A DNA stretch of 6,387 bases from assembly GCA_030608765.1 (NCBI GenBank), contig JAUWDN010000072.1:1-6387 (forward strand), given 5' to 3'. The translations under genes were made by a program, and so were the position numbers. The number at the start of each line of letters is the position of its first letter. Within the stretch, counting starts at the first letter, position 1. Below are positions 1-6,309 of this stretch, in pieces. Under the pieces are notes generated by a model. The model was not told the DNA's origin and made no database searches. It saw nothing but the letters and a program-made list of their open reading frames with translations. The stretch comes from Promethearchaeota archaeon. Its GTDB lineage: Archaea > Asgardarchaeota > Lokiarchaeia > Sigynarchaeales > SOKP01.

Positions 1-1
1 G

Positions 2-805
2 GATATCGGAAATGGTAAAAAATTTACATTCGTACCGATACCCATGATACATTGGCCAGATAGCATGGTATCATTCATGAGTGACGATAATGGGAAAAAT
101 ATCCTGTTTTCTAGCGATGCTTTCGGGCAACATATTGCAACCACTATGCGTTGGGACGATGAAAATGACATGTGCGAGATTATGGAAGAAGCGGAAAAAT
201 ACTACGCGAATATTTTACTTCATTTATCGGGACTTATTGCAAAAACCCTTCCCGTAGTTGGAGCATTGCCTATTGATCTTGTATGTACTGCTCATGGGGT
301 TTGTTGGAGAAAAAATATCCCAGAGATATTAGAGAAGTATAGGAAGTGGTCAACCGGAGAGATCGAAGGAAAAAGCGTTTTAATCGTTTACGATACAATG
401 TGGGAGAGTACAGCAAAAATTGCTAAAGCTTTAACGAAAGAAATCCGTCATAGAGGCATTCCAGTTAAAAGATTCAGATTGACTCAAGCAGATTATTCTG
501 ACGTCATTACTGAGGCAATGAAGGCAAAAGCAATATTGATTGGAAGCCCTACTCTAAACAATGGACTTTACCCATCTGTTGCAGAATACTTATGTTATCA
601 AAGAGGTTTGAAACCTATGAATAAAGTTGGATTAGCCTTTGGTTCTTATGGGTGGTCAGGTCAAGCTGCACAAGAAATAGCTGAACAAATGAAGGCTGCC
701 GGAATAGATGTTATGGACGAGATGATTAAGATTAAATTCGTTCCAAAACCAGAGGATTTAGATTTTAAAGATATTGTTGATAAATTAATAGAAAAAATGA
801 AATAA
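2..805 (+). CDS. fprA: FprA-type flavodiiron protein, 5'-truncated by window edge
   Basis: Flavodiiron proteins reduce O2 to water and/or NO to N2O in the cytoplasm, using electrons from rubredoxin or, in methanogen homologues, F420H2. The frame is open from base 2, and residues before the first Met (44) are family-like, so the true start lies left of the window. By comparison with Moorella FprA about 130 N-terminal residues are missing, including the HxExDH ligand motif. The visible 267 residues hold the end of the beta-lactamase-like diiron domain: the His of HWPDSM (visible residue 17), the Asp of SSDAFGQH (39) and the His of TAHGVCW (98) match three of the six iron ligands. A flavodoxin domain follows, with the FMN loop DTMWEST (131-137), GSPTLNNG and AFGSYGWSG. 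The fragment ends normally and is followed closely by the dehydrogenase-rubredoxin gene, probably in one operon. The family call is firm; the choice of O2 or NO and of electron donor is not visible. Confidence 0.93.
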   Translation, partial: DIGNGKKFTFVPIPMIHWPDSMVSFMSDDNGKNILFSSDAFGQHIATTMRWDDENDMCEIMEEAEKYYANILLHLSGLIAKTLPVVGALPIDLVCTAHGVCWRKNIPEILEKYRKWSTGEIEGKSVLIVYDTMWESTAKIAKALTKEIRHRGIPVKRFRLTQADYSDVITEAMKAKAILIGSPTLNNGLYPSVAEYLCYQRGLKPMNKVGLAFGSYGWSGQAAQEIAEQMKAAGIDVMDEMIKIKFVPKPEDLDFKDIVDKLIEKMK

Positions 806-809
806 AATA

Positions 810-814
810 GAGGT
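810..814 (+). promoter_or_regulatory. Shine-Dalgarno site of the acyl-CoA dehydrogenase gene
   Basis: GAGGT lies eight bases before the ATG at 823, within the 17-base gap after the flavodiiron stop codon. It matches the core of AGGAGGTGAT and supports both this start codon and translation from a shared transcript. Confidence 0.7.
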
Positions 815-822
815 TAAAAAAA

Positions 823-2226
823 ATGGATTTTAATTTAACAGAAGCACAACTAGCTTTACAAAAGAAAGCTAGAGATTTTGCAGTAAATGTAGTTCTACCT
901 ACTTCTTTCAGTTATGACGAGCATGAAGTTATGCCTATGGATGTTATCAAAAAGGCCTGGAAGTTAGGACTTACAAATTTGGGAGTTCCCAAAGAATACG
1001 GTGGACAAGGATATGGTTTAATGGAAGCCGTAATAGTTGTCGAAGAAATTGCGGCTGCGTGCCCTGGAACTGCTACATCAATTTTTGATAACGATTTAGG
1101 TTCAGGACCCATAGTTATTGGGGGGAACGAAGAGCAAAAGAATAGAGTATTAAAGGATATAACAGAAAATTTCAAACTAATCGCTTTTGCTACTTCTGAA
1201 CCAGGAATGGGTAGCGACGTAGCTGGAATGCAGTGTCGCGCTGAAAAAGATGGAAAAGATTTTATATTAAATGGAACTAAATATTGGATAACTAACGCAG
1301 GATATTCTGATTATATCACCGTTTTTGCAACGACTGATCCAGAGAAAAAACATCGTGGTATAGCAGGATTCATTGTACCAACTGATTACGAAGGAGTTAA
1401 GACTGGACCTCATATACCAAAATTAGGCCAACGAGCATCTAATACTTGTTCTGTTGTATTGAAAGATGTGAGAATACCTGAAGAAAATGTATTGGCAAAA
1501 CCGGGTAGAGGATTTCTATTAGCTATGCAAACTTTTCAAAAAACCAGGCCTGCTGTCGCTGCGTTTGCTGTAGGGTGTGCAAGGTCAGCTATGGAATATG
1601 CTATTGACTACGCTCAGAAAAGAGAGGCATTTGGAAGACCTATAGGAAATTACCAGGGGATTCAATTTAAATTAGCCGAGATGTATAAAGATATTGAAGC
1701 TGCGAGACTATTAACTTATAAAGCGGCATGGGAAGGAGATCAAGGATTAGATAGCAATCTTACATCTTCTATGGCAAAAGCGTTTGCTTCAGATGTTGGA
1801 ATGAGTGTTACCACTGAAGCTATCCAAGTTTTTGGAGGATACGGGTATCTTAGGACATTTCCTGTCGAAAAATTGTTTAGAGACGCAAAGTTGTATCAAA
1901 TCTACGAAGGTACGTCAGAAATACAGAGGATAGTAATTGCAAGGTTTATCATGAAAAAATATGAGCACGCAATGCCTAATTTATTTGAAATAAATAGAGT
2001 AGAAATCGAAGTGGAAGAAAAACCTAAAAAAGTAGGCTTAAAAATCGATAAAACTAGTGATGAATTAGGCGGAAAATGGAAGTGTGTAGTGTGTGGATAT
2101 GTTTACGATCCCGTTAACGGCGATCTCGATAGTGGAATAGCTCCCGGAACTCCTTTTGAAGATATTCCCGATGATTGGTTTTGTCCGGTTTGCGGAAGCG
2201 ATAAAACCAAATTTGCAAAAATCTAA
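823..2226 (+). CDS. Acyl-CoA dehydrogenase with C-terminal rubredoxin domain
   Basis: This FAD enzyme should interconvert acyl-CoA and 2-enoyl-CoA, with a built-in rubredoxin as electron acceptor or donor. Residues 1-383 form a normal-length short/medium-chain dehydrogenase. Visible landmarks are the flavin signature TSEPGMGSD (124-132), WITNAG (155-160), KLGQRASNT (200-208), QVFGGYGY (335-342) and [10 protein letters not shown] (360-369), where Glu362 is at the catalytic-base position used by butyryl- and medium-chain enzymes. A charged linker of about 35 residues, rich in Glu and Lys, leads to a complete rubredoxin from about 418. Its four iron-binding cysteines, 421, 424, 454 and 457, lie in CVVCG and CPVCG. 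The frame runs through both domains without a break. It follows the flavodiiron gene by 17 bases, and that family accepts electrons from rubredoxin; no etfA or etfB is in view. The domain calls are firm. Chain-length specificity and direction of electron flow are inference. Confidence 0.95.
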   Translation: MDFNLTEAQLALQKKARDFAVNVVLPTSFSYDEHEVMPMDVIKKAWKLGLTNLGVPKEYGGQGYGLMEAVIVVEEIAAACPGTATSIFDNDLGSGPIVIGGNEEQKNRVLKDITENFKLIAFATSEPGMGSDVAGMQCRAEKDGKDFILNGTKYWITNAGYSDYITVFATTDPEKKHRGIAGFIVPTDYEGVKTGPHIPKLGQRASNTCSVVLKDVRIPEENVLAKPGRGFLLAMQTFQKTRPAVAAFAVGCARSAMEYAIDYAQKREAFGRPIGNYQGIQFKLAEMYKDIEAARLLTYKAAWEGDQGLDSNLTSSMAKAFASDVGMSVTTEAIQVFGGYGYLRTFPVEKLFRDAKLYQIYEGTSEIQRIVIARFIMKKYEHAMPNLFEINRVEIEVEEKPKKVGLKIDKTSDELGGKWKCVVCGYVYDPVNGDLDSGIAPGTPFEDIPDDWFCPVCGSDKTKFAKI

Positions 2227-2242
2227 ACAAATAAACACTCAA

Positions 2243-2268
2243 TTTTTTACTTTTTTATTTTTACTTTT
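2243..2268 (+). terminator. T-rich terminator after the fprA-dehydrogenase pair
   Basis: Starting 17 bases after the stop codon there are successive T runs of six, six, five and four, broken by AC or A, with no evident hairpin. This is the archaeal style of intrinsic terminator and would separate the left operon from the transporter. Confidence 0.55.
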
Positions 2269-2278
2269 ACAAAATATT

Positions 2279-2310
2279 GAAATATAGATTTGTACTTTCT
2301 ATTTTAATAG
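2279..2310 (+). promoter_or_regulatory. Possible promoter of the GPH transporter
   Basis: Two TATA-like stretches, AAATATAG near 2280-2287 and TTTTAATA at 2302-2309, lie after the T-rich terminator and before the ATG at 2347. Either would give a short leader if transcription starts about 25 bases downstream. The background is very AT-rich, so such matches are expected by chance. The AGGGAT at 2335-2340 is only a weak ribosome site. Confidence 0.25.
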
Positions 2311-2346
2311 TTAATTTGAGATTTTTACGAAATTAGGGATTATTTC

Positions 2347-3813
2347 ATGTCTGATAGCACTGTCGAAAATGCGGGAATTGTACCTATAAAGGAAAAATTA
2401 GCCTATAGCTTTGCTCAAATGCCAGGTACGTTTTATGGGGGTGTCATGGGTGTAATTCAATCCTTTTATTTTGCGTGGATGGGATTGTCAACCATTTGGA
2501 TAACTATAGCACTAATTATTTATGCGGTTTGGAATGTAGTAAACGATCCGATTTTTGGAAATATAATTGGAAATACTCGGTATTATAACAAAAAAAGAGG
2601 GGAAGTTCAAAGATATATCCCATATATTAAATTTGGAGCTCCCATTTTTAGTTTATGTTTTGCTTTGGTGTTTTTTCCACCAGGTGCGTGGAGAGGGCAA
2701 CCTTCAAATCTTACCATTCAAGTCTGGCTTTTTATATGGTACCTTGTGAGCCAAATTGCCTACGATACTTTGTTTACATTCGTTTTGTGTTCGGTTGTTG
2801 CGTTACTCCCTCAAATGACCTTAAATCAAAGAGAGAGAGAAAAGATTCAACTTTACGGTACAGCAGCAACCATACCAGCTATTTTAATTGGATTTATCGT
2901 ACCTGTTATATACTTAGCCGATCCTACTCCAGAAACTATTGCTCAGTTTCAATTGTTAGTAGTATTTATCGCTATTTTTGGAATCTTTCCTTACTTAATA
3001 CTATCAAAATACGTACGCGAACATAGCGAATATATTCCTGAAAATAAAACTCCTTTATTTAAATCAATAAAACTCGCTTTCCAAAATCCATCTTTCAGAA
3101 TATATATAATATATGATGGGGTTTCAATATTATTCTTGAATTTAGTGATGGTAAGTTTACCCTTCTACTTGACTTGGGTTTTAGGACCAATGGAAGGATT
3201 TAATATGCTTCTTTTCTGGATTGGGCCAATTATCTGTCTGTTTATTTCAATTCCTATTATTCTAAAAATTGCTAAAAAATACTCAACAAAAGCATCGATC
3301 TCATTTTATTTTGGAGCTTTAACCATAGGGGGTTTCTCTAGCTTTTTCGCTGGACTTTCAGGTAACTGGATTCTTGTTTCGATTGGGTTTTCAATATTTA
3401 TGCTAGGTTTTACCGGAGAATTTATCCAACATAATCCCATGAGAGCAGACACTATTGATTATGATTATTGGAAAATTTCGGGAGAAAGGAGAGAGGGACT
3501 CTATGCGGGCGTAGGACCATTACTTAGCAAACCCATGATAAGCGTCGGTTTAGCGGTGCCACCGGCTTTAATGACTGCATTTGGTTTAATATTTATGAGT
3601 GATGGATTATCACCAACTCATGGTTTAGCTGCAGCTTCTTTAAGCGTTAACATCAGTATGACTCTTCTACCGGGAATCGTATGTTTAATCGGCTTCATAA
3701 TATGGGTAAAATTTTATCCCTTAACTGGAAAGGTTGTAGAAGAGATGAAAAAAGAAGTACGCATTCTGCATGAACAAAGAAGAAAAGAATACGAAGAAAA
3801 GCATCCAAAGTAA
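2347..3813 (+). CDS. GPH-family (MelB-like) sugar:cation symporter
   Basis: This is an integral membrane carrier of the glycoside-pentoside-hexuronide family within the major facilitator superfamily; such proteins import sugars or uronides with H+ or Na+. Its 488 residues show about twelve hydrophobic segments, a charged middle loop (about 221-250) and a charged Lys/Glu-rich C-terminal tail (about 460-488), as in the family. Family landmarks are VVNDPIFGNIIGNTR (64-78) on helix II, YDTLF (139-143) followed by LLPQMTLNQRERE (153-165), and RADTIDYDYWKISGERREG (366-384). The helix II Asp matching MelB Asp59 is present (Asp67), but the position matching MelB Asp55 is Asn63, which may change cation coupling. 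The gene stands alone on its strand, after a terminator, and ends one base before the convergent phosphatase stop. The substrate cannot be read from the sequence, and no sugar-degrading gene is adjacent. Family call strong. Confidence 0.88.
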   Translation: MSDSTVENAGIVPIKEKLAYSFAQMPGTFYGGVMGVIQSFYFAWMGLSTIWITIALIIYAVWNVVNDPIFGNIIGNTRYYNKKRGEVQRYIPYIKFGAPIFSLCFALVFFPPGAWRGQPSNLTIQVWLFIWYLVSQIAYDTLFTFVLCSVVALLPQMTLNQREREKIQLYGTAATIPAILIGFIVPVIYLADPTPETIAQFQLLVVFIAIFGIFPYLILSKYVREHSEYIPENKTPLFKSIKLAFQNPSFRIYIIYDGVSILFLNLVMVSLPFYLTWVLGPMEGFNMLLFWIGPIICLFISIPIILKIAKKYSTKASISFYFGALTIGGFSSFFAGLSGNWILVSIGFSIFMLGFTGEFIQHNPMRADTIDYDYWKISGERREGLYAGVGPLLSKPMISVGLAVPPALMTAFGLIFMSDGLSPTHGLAAASLSVNISMTLLPGIVCLIGFIIWVKFYPLTGKVVEEMKKEVRILHEQRRKEYEEKHPK

Positions 3814-3814
3814 A

Positions 3815-4366
3815 TTATTTATCCAATCTCCTTATTTCTTCAATTGCTTCTAAAAAATTAGAATGAACTAAGGTTGGAATTATTTCATTGACTTCTAAAT
3901 CTCGTAAATGCTTCTTTCCATGTCCAGTTATCATATAGACTGTTTTACAACCTCCATTAATCCCGAATTGTATATCAGATGGATGATCACCGATCATCCA
4001 AGAAGATTCCAAATCAATATCCCATTGATTAGCTATTTCTTTTATAAATTTTGGATTTGGTTTTCGACAATCACAATTATCCTCCTTAATATGTGGACAA
4101 AAAAAGGTTTTTTCAATTTTAATATGGTTTTCATTTAATATGGATATTAAATGATTGTTATATTTGTGGAAGTCTTCTAATGTATAGTAGCCTCTCCCTA
4201 TACCAGATTGATTGGTCACTATAAAAAAAAAATAATTTTCCTGTATTTGCTTTAAACCCTCAATAACTCCGGGCAATACTTCTAAGTCTTCAATTTTATA
4301 TGAATAATTTTTATCTTCAATCAAAACTCCATCTCTATCTAAGATAATCGCTTTTCTTGTGCTCAT
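3815..4366 (-). CDS. gmhB: GmhB-like HAD-IIIA phosphatase with zinc-binding loop
   Basis: This is a small cytoplasmic phosphatase of the type that removes the 7-phosphate from D-glycero-manno-heptose 1,7-bisphosphate; relatives act as histidinol-phosphatase. All four HAD motifs are present: Asp10 and Asp12 in DRDG, Thr51 in TNQSGIGRG, Lys102 in CRKPNP, and Asp127 and Asp131 in GDHPSD. Cys90, His92, Cys98 and Cys100 form the CxH...CxC zinc loop typical of GmhB. At 183 residues it has normal length, and MSTRKAIILDRDG is the expected beginning, although no clear ribosome site precedes it. It lies 41 bases downstream of the ArsB/NhaD-like gene on the same strand and may be co-transcribed. No other heptose or histidine gene is in view, so the substrate is open. 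A run of ten T on the coding strand (plus 4223-4232) encodes the Phe stretch before the TN motif. Confidence 0.87.
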   Translation of the reverse strand: MSTRKAIILDRDGVLIEDKNYSYKIEDLEVLPGVIEGLKQIQENYFFFIVTNQSGIGRGYYTLEDFHKYNNHLISILNENHIKIEKTFFCPHIKEDNCDCRKPNPKFIKEIANQWDIDLESSWMIGDHPSDIQFGINGGCKTVYMITGHGKKHLRDLEVNEIIPTLVHSNFLEAIEEIRRLDK

Positions 4367-4383
4367 AAATAATAGAATTTTTC

Positions 4384-4422
4384 AAAAAATTAAAAGTTTA
4401 ATCTTGTTTAAAAAAATAAAAA
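4384..4422 (-). terminator. Possible T-rich terminator at the end of the ArsB/NhaD-like gene
   Basis: On the minus strand the last codons (Phe-Leu-Phe-Phe-stop) are nearly all T, and a further run of six T follows at 4389-4384. This could end the transporter transcript, but it may simply be AT-rich coding and spacer sequence. If it terminates, the phosphatase needs its own promoter within these 41 bases. Confidence 0.3.
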
Positions 4423-5772
4423 GATTACTATCGCTAAATATCCAATCCCTAAAATGATATGATATATTGCGAATAAGCCTCCCACTTTCAATAACCTTTT
4501 ATAATTTAAATCGTCAGCACAATACTTCTTTGAGAGCTCCAAAGTCATCATATCCGCCGCTGAACCTTGAGGTAAGATATTTCCGCCTAAATTAATCCCT
4601 AATATAAACGCTATCAGTATGGGGATAGAGGAAAATCCAACAGGAGGTTCTGTTAAAACTTGTATTATCGGAATGAAAAGAACTGTAACAGGTACGTTGT
4701 CAAGCAAACCCGAGAGAACAGATGTAATAATTAATATCATAATACATAATAAAAACAAATTTGAAGGAGTTATAGCCAACACGAAAATTTCCAACAAGTC
4801 AATTATTCCTGCTTTTTCAAATGAAAAAACTAGAATAAAAAGGCTGATAAAAAAAAATACTAATTTGAAATCTACTTTCGTTAAATAAAAGGAAATGTCC
4901 AGTTTTCTCTTTCCAGCCGTATTGAGTCGTGGATTAATAAGCACAAAGAGAATCATACCTAACAAGCCTACAAATAAAATATTAGGGATAAAAATTAATA
5001 AAACAAAAAAAATACCTAATCCAATAATATTACGATTAAAAATTTTTGTATCAATGGGGTCTTCTAAGATAACTAGTTCATGATCCTCATAATGTTTAAT
5101 TTCTTGTGGTTCATCGTTCTCTTCACAATGTGGAATCCAAATTTTACCGAGATCCTTCTTTAAAACAAATTTATCCAATAAGAAAAGTGTAGATAATGTA
5201 CCTACAACGAAATATACTCCAAGATTCATGAAAAACCATGGTGAAGAAAGAGAAAAATGATTTGCTATTATAATATTCTCTGCAGAGCCAAATGGAGTTA
5301 AAGTCGAAGCAAGATTAATGCATATTGTCATTCCTAGAAGGATTGGAGCCGGATTTATTTTCAATTTCTTACTCGTATTAATTATAATTGGTATAAATAT
5401 AACAGCTACTGAGATATCTTCTATGAAAGCAGCACTTAAAGTTGATATTAGGCATATTACCCAGAAAAACATCCTAGTATTCGTTCTAAACTTAGTTGTA
5501 ATCTTACGGGCAATTTCTTGAAATATCAATTGTTCTTCTAAAATTGCTACAATTGTGAACAAAGAAATTAAGAAAAATATAACTTCCCAGTCCACTGCGA
5601 GAAATACTTCTTCAGTTGAAATTGGATCTGGAGATAATAAAAAAGTAGCTGTTGCAGCAACAAGCATACCGACCATTGAATAAAAAAGAAAGTCAGTTTG
5701 GGCTCTAAATAACGCGATAATTACAACAATAAAACAACCCACTACTATTATCTGGAGGAGTAATAACATCAT
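4408..5772 (-). CDS. ArsB/NhaD-type (ion transporter superfamily) permease
   Basis: This polytopic membrane protein of 454 residues belongs to the superfamily that includes ArsB arsenite pumps, NhaD Na+/H+ antiporters and SLC13-type carriers. It has two halves of similar pattern: VDWEVIFFLISLF (60-72) pairs with VDFKLVFFFISLF (300-312), and LSAAFIEDISVAVIFIPII (112-130) with LSGLLDNVPVTVLFIPII (353-370). Each half then has a Gly/Ser loop, TPFGSAEN (159-166) and GGNILPQGSAAD (396-407). A hydrophilic, acidic and His-containing loop (about 203-245) joins the halves. In the first half the usual Asp-Asn pair of the hairpin is Glu118-Asp119, while the second half keeps Asp358-Asn359. The start is uncertain between two adjacent Met codons. 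It is the first gene of a minus-strand pair with the phosphatase. Arsenite, Na+ or an organic anion are all possible substrates; no arsenic genes are nearby. Confidence 0.82.
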   Translation of the reverse strand: MMLLLLQIIVVGCFIVVIIALFRAQTDFLFYSMVGMLVAATATFLLSPDPISTEEVFLAVDWEVIFFLISLFTIVAILEEQLIFQEIARKITTKFRTNTRMFFWVICLISTLSAAFIEDISVAVIFIPIIINTSKKLKINPAPILLGMTICINLASTLTPFGSAENIIIANHFSLSSPWFFMNLGVYFVVGTLSTLFLLDKFVLKKDLGKIWIPHCEENDEPQEIKHYEDHELVILEDPIDTKIFNRNIIGLGIFFVLLIFIPNILFVGLLGMILFVLINPRLNTAGKRKLDISFYLTKVDFKLVFFFISLFILVFSFEKAGIIDLLEIFVLAITPSNLFLLCIMILIITSVLSGLLDNVPVTVLFIPIIQVLTEPPVGFSSIPILIAFILGINLGGNILPQGSAADMMTLELSKKYCADDLNYKRLLKVGGLFAIYHIILGIGYLAIVIFLFF

Positions 5773-5785
5773 CTGTAATTTAAAA

Positions 5786-5813
5786 TCTTTTAAAATTAAA
5801 AAATTAATTTAAA
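5786..5813 (-). promoter_or_regulatory. Possible promoter of the ArsB/NhaD-like gene
   Basis: Reading the minus strand, ATTTAAATTAA (5813-5803) and TTTTAAAAG (5795-5787) are TATA-like and lie within about 40 bases of the start at 5772, which has no ribosome site before it. This would suit a leaderless or very short-leader transcript. Base composition makes chance matches likely. Confidence 0.25.
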
Positions 5814-5814
5814 T

Positions 5815-5836
5815 AAAAAAAAATGTAATAAAAAAA
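5815..5836 (-). terminator. T-rich terminator after the superoxide reductase gene
   Basis: Four bases after the stop codon the minus strand has runs of seven T (5836-5830) and nine T (5823-5815) separated by a few bases, without a hairpin. This matches archaeal oligo-T termination and would isolate the superoxide reductase from the next minus-strand gene. Confidence 0.55.
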
Positions 5837-5839
5837 TTA

Positions 5840-6232
5840 TTATTCAGTACCGGTCCACAAACCATGAAGATTGCAGTATTCCCTCGCGATCAAACCTGAA
5901 GGATCAGCAACAACAAAGGTTGCTTTTGGTTCCATCCCAGGAGCTAACATTTGTCTTTTATAACAGTTATCATTGCAGATTAGCTCAATCCACATAATGT
6001 AATGCTCTGCTGTCATAGGATGAGGCGTTCCCATAGAAATACCTACATCAACGATAACTTTATTACCTTCAATTGTTATTTTAGGAACGTGTTTTTCGCC
6101 CTTCCAATCAGCGGTTTTTTCCTCCATCAAATTCATTGCCTGTCCACAACAGATGGTTTCGGGTACGCCGGGATTAAGGATTTCGATTACTTTCCCACAA
6201 ATTGCACATTTATAAATTTCTTTTTGTTTCAT
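5840..6232 (-). CDS. dfx: Desulfoferrodoxin, two-iron superoxide reductase
   Basis: This cytoplasmic enzyme reduces superoxide to hydrogen peroxide without forming O2, usually with electrons from rubredoxin. Its 130 residues carry both iron sites. Centre I is in the N-terminal rubredoxin-like domain, with Cys9, Cys12, Cys28 and Cys29, including the adjacent CC pair typical of desulfoferrodoxin. Centre II, the catalytic site, has Glu46-Lys47-His48 (the EKHVP motif), His71, His77, Cys120 and His123, so every expected ligand and the assisting Lys are present. Length is normal for the family. The start at 6232 is backed by GTGAT five bases upstream. The gene is transcribed alone, with a T-rich terminator behind it and a perfect inverted repeat with TATA-like arms in front. 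The rubredoxin-dehydrogenase and flavodiiron genes a few kilobases away are natural partners. Call firm. Confidence 0.96.
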   Translation of the reverse strand: MKQKEIYKCAICGKVIEILNPGVPETICCGQAMNLMEEKTADWKGEKHVPKITIEGNKVIVDVGISMGTPHPMTAEHYIMWIELICNDNCYKRQMLAPGMEPKATFVVADPSGLIAREYCNLHGLWTGTE

Positions 6233-6237
6233 TCACA

Positions 6238-6242
6238 ATCAC
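6238..6242 (-). promoter_or_regulatory. Shine-Dalgarno site of the superoxide reductase gene
   Basis: The minus strand reads GTGAT five bases before the ATG at 6232-6230, matching the 3' half of AGGAGGTGAT, the form often seen in archaea. An ATG slightly upstream runs at once into TGA, so it cannot compete. Confidence 0.55.
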
Positions 6243-6276
6243 ATTGAAATTTGTTTTTCTATGGGTTAATTTGTGG

Positions 6277-6288
6277 TATAATATTTAA
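6277..6288 (-). promoter_or_regulatory. Putative TATA region for the superoxide reductase gene
   Basis: The minus strand reads TTAAATATTATA here. A start site about 25 bases downstream would fall near 6257, leaving a leader of roughly 25 bases that contains the GTGAT ribosome site. The opposite arm (6298-6309) has the same sequence on the plus strand and could serve a rightward gene beyond the window. Confidence 0.4.
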
Positions 6289-6309
6289 CTATTGTGTTTA
6301 AATATTATA
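6277..6309. repeat. Perfect 12-base inverted repeat, 9-base spacer, upstream of superoxide reductase
   Basis: TATAATATTTAA (6277-6288) is the exact reverse complement of TTAAATATTATA (6298-6309), with CTATTGTGT between. It lies 45 bases upstream of the superoxide reductase start. Centre-to-centre spacing of the arms is 21 bases, about two helical turns, which suits a dimeric repressor or activator. Because the arms are pure A/T and TATA-like, they may instead be back-to-back TATA boxes. The 9-base loop is too AT-flanked to suggest a stable RNA hairpin with a specific role. Confidence 0.75.

Noticed and set aside
44..805. Taking the ATG at 44 as the start of the flavodiiron gene
   Set aside because: The frame is open to base 2 and the residues before this Met resemble the family; the Met falls inside the diiron domain, after the essential HxExDH region.
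912..1175. Antisense open frame within the acyl-CoA dehydrogenase gene
   Set aside because: It lies wholly opposite conserved dehydrogenase coding sequence and shows no recognisable motif.
2227..2346. Small RNA or riboswitch in the spacer before the transporter
   Set aside because: The 120 bases are T-rich then AT-rich with no convincing stem; terminator plus promoter explains them.
2655..3026. Second open frame of 123 codons inside the transporter gene
   Set aside because: It overlaps a strongly recognised membrane protein in another frame and its product has no family pattern; it is a shadow of the real gene.
4619..5521. Plus-strand open frames opposite the ArsB/NhaD-like gene
   Set aside because: Three separate short frames mirror a clear membrane protein on the minus strand and have no recognisable domains.
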